A stretch of DNA of 30,856 bases from Sperchopsis tessellata (lineage: Eukaryota > Arthropoda > Insecta > Coleoptera > Hydrophilidae), in assembly GCA_033557685.1 (NCBI GenBank), contig JAWQRN010000356.1, positions 1 through 30,856 on the forward strand. The letters run 5' to 3'. Position 1 is the stretch's first letter, and each line of letters opens with the position of its first letter. A model generated the notes under the pieces. The model had not been told where the DNA came from, made no database searches, and saw nothing but the letters and a program-made list of their open reading frames with translations. Both the position numbers and the translations under genes were made by a program. Positions 22,792 to 30,856 of this stretch are shown here, one piece after another.

Positions 22792-23830
22792 CTACATGTG
22801 GTAAGGGGTAAAACCATTATTGCATAAAGGTATATTGCAAGCATTACAAACAGTTTTTGGTCTGTTTTTCAATTGTCCACTTTCTCCTTACTACTGCGGT
22901 TTTTTTTTTACTTTTTTGAACCTCCCCGATAATGTTACCAAAATTTCCAAGAATGGTAATTTTCGATGATGATGTGATACATTTTCTGCAGTTATCATAA
23001 GCACTTTATAATAGACTTTCCTTCACCACTGGCCAGACTTTCTATCAAAATTGTAGAAGCCAACTAACTGATCAGTGAGATTGACACCTACCATGTTTAG
23101 CTGTAGAAAGCAATTATTTCTGGGCAAGCTATCTCAAATTGTTCACCATTTTTCTGAATTCTTTTGACATGGGTCATTTCACTTCCATGACAATTGCTTT
23201 GTACCAGAACATCTTTAGTGTACTGCCATCTAGTAATTGTAACACCTTTAGTGTTGAAGCAAAAACTGGCTTCGTTACACTGTAATTTATCAAATTTGAG
23301 AATATTTTTTTTTTGTTTTCATTCAAATACCTGCGGCCGCAAAATGCAGTCTCCATCAAATTTGTTCACGTGAAAAATCTGTCAAAACTTAAAACAATGT
23401 CTGTGTCTTTTATTGAGGAGAAAAGTTTTTTCACCCCTTGTTCGCTTAGGGTTCCGTCAACCTGTTGTTCTTCGCAACCACTATGCACATATAGATCATA
23501 AACATATCCAGTACCAAAAGTTTTATTCCTCGCTTTATCAGTTTCAGTGGTAGGTAGTGTTCCATGGTAGATCTGCCTTTAAATTTAGCCATCGATTCAT
23601 CAAAAGCTTAATAAACAGAATCTTACTTAGCTTTTTGAAAAGTATATTTTACAGACTAAAACTTCATCAATGTAATATGATTTACTACAGTTTTTCTGAA
23701 TATTTTTGTATAATTTTGCCAAAATATGTTGACATCTATCCCTGAAAATTGCATTTTTTATCATCAAATTATCTAATGATTGATTATTAGACCAGTAATA
23801 ATTGAAACTTGGCATCTTATTATAACTCAT
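22792..23830 (-). pseudogene. piggyBac-like transposase, N-terminally truncated and frameshifted
   Basis: Read on the minus strand in order. KMPSFNYYWSNN then IKNAIFRDRCQHIL (about 23815-23715) is the early conserved region. DESMAKFKGRSTMEHYLPLK (about 23600-23545) holds the first catalytic aspartate. FGTGYVYDLYVHSG and VLSFDRFFT (about 23380) hold the second. GVNLTDQLVGFYNFDRKSG (about 23093-23040) holds the third conserved acidic site. CNACNIPLC with NGFTPYH is the C-terminal cysteine-rich zinc domain that binds the element's ends. It ends at TAG (22794-22792). All catalytic aspartates survive, but several frameshifts and stops separate these blocks, and at least the first quarter or more of the usual protein of nearly 600 residues is missing. 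Confidence 0.9.
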
Positions 23831-23987
23831 TATAAAAATAGCCTATTACTACCATAATTTCACCAGCATAAGTAACCTGCATTTCTTTTTTGTTTCCTGT
23901 TCAAATATCATGTCGATTTTTCAGGACATTTCCACAGTAACACTTTTATGTATCGATATATATTTATTTAATTATGTATGCACCATT

Positions 23988-24910
23988 TTAATCCACAACC
24001 TTTCTCCATCTTTCACGTAACTTAAAGATTCCAACCTCCCAGAATTTCTCAAGTTTTTTGGCAAAAAATTGTTCAAGGTGGTTTTTTACGTCGACTAAAG
24101 AGTTAAAGTTCTTGCCGTTAAGGGAATTTCGCAAACACCTTAATAAGTGAAAATTGGAAGGTGCGGTGGGGTAGCACATCCTAGCCTAACTCCAACAATT
24201 TTTGTTGGGTAATCAAAGAAATATGAGGGCCTTGTCGTGATGGAACAGGACGCCCTTCCAATTATCAAATTCTGGAAGTTTTTACGGACTTGTTGTCTTA
24301 AATTCAACCTGTTGCGAGCTATACTTGTCTGAATTTATCGACTGGTTGTTTGCAAGGAGCTCATAATACAGGATTCCTTTCCGACCCCACCATACACAAA
24401 GCATGACTTTCTACGGATGAAGACCAGCTTTTGGGGTCTTAATGGTGGTCCATTTTCCTTACCCCAGGATCATTTTCTCACAACATTATCGTAATTCACT
24501 GATTTTTCATCACCCATCAGTATTTGCTTCAAAAACGGTATGTTTTCGTTGCGTTTGTACAGCGAGTCACAGATGGAAATGCGTTCTATCAAAAAAAATT
24601 AAAAATGTGCTAAATCCATACATCGTAATGATTTATGTAACCAAGCTTCACAAAATGCTCGTGGATGGTGGTTTTTGATTTTTTTAATATCTCTGCTAGT
24701 TCACGTGTCGTGTAGTGCGTGTTATTCTCTATCAATGTCTTGATGTGGTCATCTCCACTGCTGGGAGAGTCTACCCAAGCGTTCTTGGCTGAAATCATAC
24801 TAGCACACGATTCTTTCAGTACATATCTTATTTGTTGCTTGTGTGGCATTTTTCCCTTTCCGGTAATAGAAAAGCAAAGAGTGTCTAAAATGCCTTTTGT
24901 ATTCTTCCAT
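23988..24910 (-). pseudogene. mariner transposase, inactive
   Basis: The minus-strand start MEEYKRHFRHSLLFYYRKGK (ATG at 24910) matches the helix-turn-helix N-terminus. Then follow ISAKNAW, DDHIKTLIENN with HYTTRELAEIL, and LGYINHYDVW, the linker before the catalytic core. MGDEKSVNYDNV (about 24515-24480) keeps the first catalytic aspartate. FHHDKA (about 24235) keeps the second. The third, expected in the motif APSD-x-HL, reads APSNFHL (about 24154), so the aspartate is asparagine. The spacing between the second and third is about 27 codons instead of 34, indicating a deletion. The end GKNFNSLVDVKNHLEQFFAK, then WRKVVD and a stop, is well preserved. Several frameshifts and stops occur in the core. 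Confidence 0.92.
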
Positions 24911-25064
24911 CTTCAAGAGCGCACAAAACTGATACAAATAAATTTATCCTAAAATGTCACCTTTCAGAATTTGTACACAAGTCATTTTCTTTTAATAATG
25001 ATATATTCAGACATGCTCCGATGCCACCTACTGAAAATCAGCACGAACTTTTCGGACAACTCAA
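23988..25064 (-). mobile_element. mariner DNA transposon relic
   Basis: Minus-strand mariner transposase with its 5' terminal repeat. The right boundary reads, on the minus strand, TTGAGTTGTCCGAAAAGTTC, next to a TA (25065-25066), the mariner target dinucleotide. The opposite end could not be found: no copy of this repeat lies in the roughly 150 bases beyond the transposase stop, so the left terminus is decayed or lost and 23988 is only the stop codon. Confidence 0.88.
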
Positions 25065-25066
25065 TA

Positions 25067-25170
25067 GTTTATTTGTTTGTTTTGTTAATTTAACGTCGGC
25101 CTATTTCCTCTGCTATGACCAATCACCGACGCCAGGGATTAGGCTTCCATTGCTGGAGATTTAGTGTCTT
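25067..25170 (+). repeat. Dispersed repeat family, copy 1 (partial)
   Basis: Shares a T/G-rich lead and the block AACGTCGGCCTATTTC then AATCACCGACGCCAGGGATT with 30735-30856, and the corresponding region of 28091-28185. The match fades after GGAGATTT. It starts directly beside the TA at the mariner end, suggesting that mariner inserted at or into its edge. Confidence 0.85.
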
Positions 25171-26481
25171 GGGGGAAATAAATTGGACTTATCATCGTTG
25201 TATGGATTTCACTTTCTTCAGCTAATCCCATCCTCATCGCTGATTGTTGTTTCTTGTTGGGATGTTCTTTAACAAGGAAACTAACAAAAACAACTAAAAA
25301 TTTTGTTTCTGCACCTTGCGTTCATTTTAGAATCTCAAACTAAGAAAGCTAAATACTTTTTTACCAGCTGCACCAAAAACATTTCTGCAAGCATGAAAGA
25401 TTACGGGTACCAGGTCGTATCATATACTCCACACTGTCTGCAAGCATAAATGCAGGAGTTCAATTTAACTTATATACCATATTGTTTGTTAGTTAGTTTT
25501 TTATGCATAATTAAAATGTACTAAAAAGACCAAAGATTTCAATATGCTATTAATGAATAGTCAGGGATTATAAGAAATCTATTTCCGGCTGGATTTTACT
25601 TACAAACAAGATAGACACTGATAAAAATTAATAGGAATTTGTTGCAACAAAAGTATTAATGTTTTCATCAAACCACTATGCGTTTAAAATAAAAAGCATG
25701 TAATCATCACATGGGCCCACCTGCAATAGAAAATTTTATAGATAAATTGAGAAGTGACAAAACTTTTAATTTACAATTAATAGATATTATTGTACTAACC
25801 AAAAAAAAACATGGTGAACATTTTACAGTATTTATACAATTATTTTATTTCCAAAAGGAACAGATACAGATCTCATTATTTCTATATATTATTTATTTGT
25901 TTTCTTACCATGTTTAATGTGTATGATCTCCATTAAAAGACATGCTTTTAGAAGCAGTTCGTATGTACTCAAAAGACAATGATATTAAATAAAGAATTTG
26001 TGTGGAGGAGTTTTAAAAATATAATTAGTTTTGTTGCTTATCAATTTTTCAATGTGTTGGATAATCAAGACAATATTATTTATTGTTTGTAAATATTTAT
26101 TAATATTATTTTAATAAAATTTGTGTAAAGTTGTAAGGTAGTTTTTATTATACCCTTAAAATATTTTTTTTAGTTCTTAATGTTAATTACTTATTATTAA
26201 CTGAGCTTTATACAGGCATATAGAAAACCAAAGTGCGATTTCATTTTAATGATAGCAAAATCTGTTTCTCCAAAAGTAGTTGTGTATGACCTATTTGTGA
26301 TTAAACGAGTTATTTCGTAATAAACATCAGCATATAACTGAAATCCCAATTCCTTTGTGGTTGTACTCATAGGGGGAACGTTGTCTTTCTGAAGTAGACA
26401 AATTCATTTGGCATATGTGCATTCCTATTTACAACATGATTATTTGTGGTTCTGTACAATTGTAAAAGACGAATTTATTTA
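25171..26481. other. Intergenic stretch, no firm gene
   Basis: AT-rich. A plus-strand frame of 68 codons starts at 25711 (GPPAIENFIDKLRSDKTFN and so on), with a less biased beginning and a Phe/Tyr-rich end typical of random frames. No domain is recognised and I do not call a gene. Confidence 0.5.
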
Positions 26482-26978
26482 TTGCCTGTTTGTTCTGCTT
26501 TTGGGTGTAACAACAGAAGTATCAGTAAGGCAAAAAGACAAATAGAAATTGAAAAGAATGTGAAAATAACCTAACACAAATAAGAAATTGATAACTATAC
26601 TTTAGTTTTTATTTAAGTATTTTAGTTACTTCTAATGTTCGCTAATATTATATTGATATTTAATGTTGTATTCATTAACTGTTATTATCTTTATGTACTA
26701 CACAGTTATTATCCATGCCCAAAAGTAATTTTTGCAAGCTAGTTGCATTACTACTTATAATAATCCTAATGTAAGTTGCACGTTTCCAAAGGATTCGCAA
26801 CGTAAAGAGCAGTGGGTAAAGGCATTGAAAAGAGAATTGGACGCCATCTGAAGCTAGTTCCATTTGCTCAATGTATTTCACTGAAGATAGTTTCGATCGA
26901 CATTCATTACTTTATGATAGACCTAGATACTATGCAGTTCCTTCAATATTTGCAGCATTTCCTACCTATTTACAAAAA
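26482..26978 (+). pseudogene. THAP zinc-finger domain gene relic
   Basis: THAP domains are C2CH zinc-dependent DNA-binding modules found at the N-terminus of many animal proteins and of P-element transposases. The first part (26485-26524) reads PVCSAFGCNNRS, the C-x-x-x-x-C start. It is preceded by TTG (26482) where an ATG is expected, and followed by a donor-like A|GTAAGG. The second part (about 26770-26978) reads TFPKDSQRKEQWVKALKR, then in a shifted frame ENWTPSEASSICSMYFTEDS and later YYAVPSIFAAFPTYLQK, containing the THAP hallmarks FP-x-D, W, P, and AVP-x-IF. It ends at AAAAA|GTGAGT. Three defects are seen: the missing start, a one-base frameshift after about 26832, and Tyr in place of the zinc-binding His (CS-x-H-F is CSMYF). 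The exact acceptor of the second part is unclear. Confidence 0.75.
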
Positions 26979-28090
26979 GTGAGTAATACATTTACTCTAC
27001 ATTAAATTGTAAACTTGGTCTACACTGTCAAATTACATTACTAGTCTTGAAATCACATTCTATCATACCGTCCCACTCAATGGGAAACTAGTTACAAAAA
27101 CATGTTTTATTTATATAGTATTACATATTTTTTTGTCTTTAACCCTTAAAATAACACGTATTATTTTTTTTGATTGATTTGGATACGATTTCGATAAGAC
27201 TTTTTTTGGTATAGCTAGAAGTATCAAAATGTTGGTAATTATACGCTCTGAAGAAGAAAAATGTTGGGTATGGTAGTGTTTTATTTCGAGGAATTGTAAA
27301 TATAACGGTGCGGATTCTATCTCATGTAAATAGGAATAAATTTCTTGTATATAAAATGAATAAAATTTGTCGCTTACCTTCATTCCAATATCAGCAGATG
27401 TGTGTGTGTGTGGGCTTCTCTGGTACGTGCAATGTTGTAGTGCAGTATTATGAATGGTATATGTGGATAAAAGGATGGATTTAAATGTTATCAGATAATG
27501 TCTCATTTTACACAATTAAATGTAATTTGCAAAGTATGTACATGAATATAACTAATTTCTCGTAGTTGTACAGGAAGAAAGTTAAATGAATTTGAATTAT
27601 TTAACAGTGTGACCAAAACTATGTCAACACTGAGATAGAATATAACTGTCCTCTTGAAGAATACAAGATGTACTGATTTGATATAAGCAATCAAGTGATT
27701 ACCCCGAACCTCTTAAGTATAAAACTCCCTGTTTACAGCTTGCTTTAAAATTACCCCACACTGAAGAATCCCTTATCTGATGGTCAAAAGTAAGGCCAAG
27801 CATGTATTTACCCAATTGTTCTTCCACAGATAGTTGGGATTTTCAGAAATGACCATCGATTTGACATTATTTATATACGCAAACTATCAACATTTAGCCA
27901 ACACAATACACATATTTAAAGTGGTATACATAAACACCACCAAGGTGTAACATATTGACACTGCAATACAATTGTCGTTTTTCAGAGAAGCAAAGCAACA
28001 TTTTTTTCATGTTCATGATTACTTTCAAAGTAGTTCAGATATACCCTTTTTTAATTTTAATTAGCCAGTGCCACTGATAAATCTCGCAGT
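26979..28090. other. Intergenic or former intron sequence
   Basis: No domain recognised. Minus-strand frames of 134 codons (27111-27515) and 63 codons (27503-27694) are long for this composition but have no family motif, no plausible start context and low-complexity runs, so they are not called. A (TG)7 run lies at 27399-27412. Confidence 0.5.
27399..27412. repeat. (TG)7 microsatellite
   Basis: Seven uninterrupted TG units after AGCAGA. Confidence 0.85.
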
Positions 28091-28185
28091 TTCCGTTGCT
28101 ATGGCCAATCAGCGATACCAGGGGAATTAGCCTCCAATACCTGAGAATTTTGCCGCATCCAGTGTTACAAGTGGAATTGGGTTAT
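28091..28185 (+). repeat. Dispersed repeat family, copy 2
   Basis: Aligns with the window-end copy: TTGCTATGG-CCAATCA-CGAT-CCAGGG(G)AATTAG, then GAATTTTGCCGCATCCAGTG and GTGGAATTGGGTT. It is more diverged at its left end than the other copies. It may continue to the right (CCTTCCCTGAAGACGAGCACC at about 28235), but the other copies do not extend far enough to prove this. Confidence 0.85.
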
Positions 28186-28549
28186 TTTGCGTGCACGTGG
28201 TCTTCATTAACCTACAATACACGAGGCCCATAGTATTGCGTCCTTCCCTGAAGACGAGCACCAAAAAGACTATTTCGTATTCGCCTCTGGGTCCTGAACT
28301 CAAAATTTAAAATTAGGTCATTGTGGCGGAATTGTATTGCAATTGTTCCTCTTAATGAATGAAACCAATTAATTACTCCTATTATTAATTTTGTGTGTGT
28401 GCAAGTATACACAAGAATAATAAGACGTGACTGTCATTGAGATGACTAAGATGTGAGGTTATAATATAATATATTTTGATTTACAAATCGGAAAAGTAAA
28501 TTTATGAAAAGTAATATAAATTGAAATATGATAATTTTCTGCCATTAAA

Positions 28550-29092
28550 ATGTGCCTGATTTTCTTCTTGATACTTGTTTTATTAAACTTATCTTTTGCT
28601 AATAATGAACCAAATGAAAGTTCTACTATCAATGGCTTCAACCCTCTTGCACCACTAGTGAAGTGTTCATTCCTTTCCTGGGAGTTTATAGACTGCAATG
28701 ACCCCGTTGACCATAAGGGGAATAAAACTGCAAGAGACACACTTGGATATGGATGTGTGAAGTTCGGTGGAATGTGGTATGAAGATGTTGAACGAACTAA
28801 GGTGGTGTGTAACGTATTGGAGAAAATAGATTGTTATGGCAATAGAACTTTTTTTAAAGAAGATGTACCATGTATAAAGTATTCTGACCAGTATTTTACA
28901 ACTACATTATTGTATAGCATACTTTTAGGATTTTTGGGTATGGACAGGTTTTGTTTGGGCCAAACTGGTACTGCTGTTGGAAAACTCCTTACTTTAGGGG
29001 GAGTAGGTATTTGGTGGATAGTTGACATTGTTTTGCTTGTTACCAATAATTTAACACCGGAAGATGGTAGCAATTGGAATCCGTATGTATAA
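28550..29092 (+). CDS. TM2D2: TM2 domain-containing protein 2 (TM2D2 / amaretto-like)
   Basis: Complete 180-residue membrane protein. Residues 1-18 are a signal peptide (MCLIFFLILVLLNLSFA). The ectodomain has six cysteines (39, 49, 69, 87, 95, 108), including the PLVKCS, DCNDPVDHKGN, GYGCVKFGG and PCIKYS blocks typical of TM2D2, and N-glycosylation sites near residues 22, 58 and 98. The TM2 domain follows: membrane segment 1 (about 114-130), the invariant DRF motif (132-134, GMDRFCLG), and membrane segment 2 (about 143-164, GKLLTLGGVGIWWIVDIVLL), ending DGSNWNPYV. The closest relatives are human TM2D2 and Drosophila amaretto. Family members act in the secretory pathway or at the cell surface, and in flies are linked to Notch signalling and neural function. 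The ATG follows ATTAAA, an acceptable insect start context. Signal peptide to C-terminus is read in one exon with no frame damage. TM2D1 and TM2D3 (almondex) are less likely because of the PVDH and SNW motifs. Confidence 0.95.
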   Translation: MCLIFFLILVLLNLSFANNEPNESSTINGFNPLAPLVKCSFLSWEFIDCNDPVDHKGNKTARDTLGYGCVKFGGMWYEDVERTKVVCNVLEKIDCYGNRTFFKEDVPCIKYSDQYFTTTLLYSILLGFLGMDRFCLGQTGTAVGKLLTLGGVGIWWIVDIVLLVTNNLTPEDGSNWNPYV

Positions 29093-29719
29093 ACTTAGGA
29101 GTATTATTTTTGTATTATGGTGTACACATTAGTTAAGATTAATATAGATTTTATATTACATATTTATTATTTAAGCTAGTATAACTTTAAATTTCATATT
29201 TAATTATTTCAAAACATTTATATTATTATATTGCTTACTAGTGCGATTCTCAACTTCCATTTTGCAACTACAAGCATTTGACTTTTTATTTTTATTAAGT
29301 GATCATAGACATATTTATAGTATTCCAACTGTACAAAGTAGCTTGATTCAAGCCAATAGAATAGTAGCTATAATTTTCATTATAAAACTGATTTTTATTA
29401 ACATGATTTTATTAAAATTATACTCTCCTATCCTTTTATATCCATGATTATGTTAATTTTCAATATAGATTGTGTCCTCAAAAGTGTTAATTTTCTCAGT
29501 AATAATTTGAATAGATATATGCAATTGTACCTATATCTAAATTAAGGTGACCCACTATTTTTGGTAGAAGAAGAGTACAGTTAAAGTAAAATTAAGGCAA
29601 ACTATCAACAGGTCACAATCCACGTAAGAGACTTACACAGCAAGTGTGGTACAAAGATTCCTTAAAACTTTTTGGAAGGAGAGAAACCCTCTAACACCAG
29701 AAACTAAAATGATTCCTCC
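29093..29719. other. 3' flank of the TM2D2-like gene
   Basis: AT-rich and probably the 3' untranslated region at its start. An ATTAAA at 29411-29416 is one possible polyadenylation signal; several equally weak ones exist. From about 29560 the composition becomes less AT-biased and leads into the unassigned reading frames that follow. Confidence 0.5.
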
Positions 29720-29910
29720 TAACTGTGGACCTATTGCCGGGATTGTAAATTTAATAAATGTGTTAAGTATTCGATTCATGAAGAATATGGTAAAGTTCAA
29801 AAGGCCTGGAGCCTGGATGCTTTAAGAGCGGCTTCAGTTATAGACGATGATGATGATGATAATGAAAGAAGATGCATATATAATTACGCACCCACAGCTA
29901 GATACAAAAT
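29720..29910 (+). other. Cys-containing open frame, unassigned
   Basis: After a TAA at 29720-29722 a plus-strand frame is open for some 60 codons. It contains TYCRDCKFNKCVKYS, a C-x2-C-x4-C pattern that could bind zinc, then YGKVQKAWSLDALRAAS and a run of six Asp from GATGATGAT repeats, and ends at TAA near 29910. It overlaps the start of the next frame out of phase. There is no ATG at the beginning, so it may be an exon or a degraded gene. The Cys spacing is not enough to name a family. Confidence 0.25.
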
Positions 29911-30185
29911 TAAAATGTACTAAACATGTTATGGATTTACATTGTTTTGTGTATAATCAACCAGGCACGTTACAAATGGAATTACGTTGTAATTTTTCGT
30001 TATTTATTGAAAATGAGGAAATAATACCACATAAATTCGCTTGTCAACCAATAAATTATAGAAAAATTCAAATTACTCATATTTTACCAGCTGCAGGGTC
30101 AAATAAAAAATCATTAGTCTTAAATCTTTTACAAAGTGATGCACACCCAGTATATAAAAATATGACTAGAAAGTTCCTTATTTAA
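29847..30185 (+). CDS. Small protein of unknown function, possibly from an inserted foreign element
   Basis: Open frame of 112 codons. The apparent start lies in a run of ATG triplets (ATGATGATGATG), so the true start may be the ATG at 29862 (MKEDAYII) or later. The composition is not random: spaced Cys residues (KCTKHVMDLHC, LRCNFSL, FACQP), mixed polar residues, and no low-complexity run. No signal peptide or membrane segment. It ends TAA, only two bases before the ATG of the next small frame, a spacing normal for viral or bacterial genes and unusual for insect genes. No family recognised. Alternatives are a chance frame or an exon of an unknown host gene. Confidence 0.4.
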   Translation: MMMMIMKEDAYIITHPQLDTKLKCTKHVMDLHCFVYNQPGTLQMELRCNFSLFIENEEIIPHKFACQPINYRKIQITHILPAAGSNKKSLVLNLLQSDAHPVYKNMTRKFLI

Positions 30186-30187
30186 AT

Positions 30188-30313
30188 ATGTCTGCAAATC
30201 CAGGAATGTGGGAAAATGTCAGAGAAAATATTCAAGATTCTATAGAAAATGCAATTACTTATGGGGATAATTATGAAAATTCAGGAGATACATTATTTTT
30301 TTGTAAAATATAG
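30188..30313 (+). pseudogene. Small frame with acidic N-terminus, broken; continues in another frame
   Basis: ATG at 30188 gives 41 codons, beginning MSANPGMWENVRENIQ and ending at TAG. The hydrophobic continuation is in the +2 frame (30310-30468), so a single indel near the TTTTTTT run at about 30297-30303 probably disrupts what was one membrane protein. Family unknown. Confidence 0.35.
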
Positions 30314-30618
30314 CCTTAACTTTAATAGTAATATATTTAATGTTTGAAAAGAAAATTATAGCATATGCAGCCTCTTTACCAACAGCAAGAGCTTATCAAA
30401 TTGGTAGTGACGAATTTTTTATAGGAGCCATAGCGATGTTGACTGCCTCTATCCTTAGTTTAAATTGTTAGTTTAAAAATAAAAGAATAAATAGGAGAAA
30501 ACCGTTAATAACTCAAAGAAGGAGAATTCAGGGAAATAAAGTAGATAAGTTACACGAAATGGGAAGTAGTGTCGACAAAGACGGAACCGTTAAGTTACCG
30601 AATAATCAAGTACTTTGA
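30310..30618 (+). pseudogene. Membrane-protein-like continuation with basic tail, broken by one stop
   Basis: In one frame, a hydrophobic segment (IALTLIVIYLMF) is followed by AYAASLPTARAYQIGSDEFF and a second hydrophobic segment (GAIAMLTASILSL). A TAG follows at 30469-30471, and then the same frame continues with a strongly basic region (KNKRINRRKPLITQRRR) and VDKLHEMGSSVDKDGTVKLP, ending at TGA (30616-30618). The alternation of two membrane segments with a basic tail is coherent across the stop, so the stop looks like a later mutation. The layout would suit a small viral membrane protein, but I do not recognise it. Confidence 0.35.
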
Positions 30619-30734
30619 GTAAAATTTGTAAAAATAAAAAAGATAACATAACCGAAAACTTTGAGAGTGCTTACAATTACGAAAGAAAAAGTTTTGTCAC
30701 TTAAAAACTTAGAAGGTATTTTTATTTTTTTTTT

Positions 30735-30856
30735 ATTTTGTTTGTTTATTTAACGTCGGCCTATTTCTGCTGCTATGGGTAATCACCGACGCCAGGGATT
30801 AGGCTCCCTCACCTGGGAATTTTGCCGCATCCAGTGTTCCAACTGGAATTGGGTTC
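30735..30856 (+). repeat. Dispersed repeat family, copy 3 (cut by window end)
   Basis: Best copy of the family: TTGTTTGTTTATTTAACGTC then GGCCTATTTCTGCTGCTATG, AATCACCGACGCCAGGGATT, and TTTTGCCGCATCCAGTGTTC to the end. Its first half matches 25067-25170 and its second half matches 28091-28185, all on the same strand. There is no coding potential, so it is probably a non-autonomous element or the end of a larger transposon. Confidence 0.88.

Larger units (their letters stand above)
22625..23830 (-). mobile_element. piggyBac-like DNA transposon relic
   Basis: The left boundary is TTAA at 22625-22628 followed by CCCTTTCAGGTC. This fits piggyBac elements, which insert at TTAA and whose ends often begin CCC. 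Minus-strand transposase pieces fill the rest. No matching right end (GACCTGAAAGGG + TTAA) was found before or after the neighbouring mariner copy, so the 5' end is lost. An AATAAA on the minus strand (22683-22678) lies where the transposase transcript would end. Confidence 0.85.

Noticed and set aside
27111..27515. 134-codon minus-strand frame
   Set aside because: No motif. It includes the translation of the (TG)7 run and of AT-rich filler, and no splice or promoter context was found.
28459..29073. Minus-strand frames overlapping the TM2D2-like gene
   Set aside because: Shadows of the well-supported plus-strand coding sequence.
1..30856. tRNA, rRNA or CRISPR features
   Set aside because: No tRNA B-box with a matching cloverleaf, no rRNA-like block and no regularly spaced repeats were seen.

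Overview
The window is eukaryotic, AT-rich, and looks like an arthropod genome, most probably an insect. Exons are short islands separated by introns of 1.6-6.4 kb with GT-AG borders. The intact gene at 28550-29092 is a TM2 domain-containing protein of animal type. The rest is littered with decayed transposons of classes typical of insects: Penelope-like, non-LTR, piggyBac and mariner. The species cannot be told from sequence alone.

Region 1 (1-18915) is the 3' part of one plus-strand gene. Four exons (3823-4671, 11116-11379, 16950-17167, 18788-18915) join with matching phases into 485 codons plus a TAG stop. The product is a serine/threonine/proline-rich, probably disordered tail with a compact C-terminal end that I cannot assign to a family. 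Upstream exons lie left of the window. Its introns hold a Penelope-like element with large inverted terminal arms (8636-10504, minus coding strand) and a broken non-LTR retrotransposon (about 13540-15010, minus strand).

Region 2 (18916-25170) is intergenic. It holds a dead piggyBac transposase copy (22625-23830) and a dead mariner copy (23988-25064), both on the minus strand, followed by the first of three copies of a dispersed repeat.

Region 3 (25171-28549) holds a THAP-domain gene relic (26482-26978) with a lost start codon, a frameshift and a missing zinc ligand, and the second copy of the dispersed repeat.

Region 4 (28550-30856) holds the intact, apparently single-exon TM2D2/amaretto-like gene. 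It is followed by an unrecognised, closely packed group of small plus-strand reading frames (about 29720-30618), which could be an inserted foreign or viral fragment, and then by the third repeat copy, cut by the window end.

The two host genes show no sign of working together. Nothing here is clearly a new system. The best leads are the Penelope element's symmetrical inverted arms and the unassigned small-ORF cluster.
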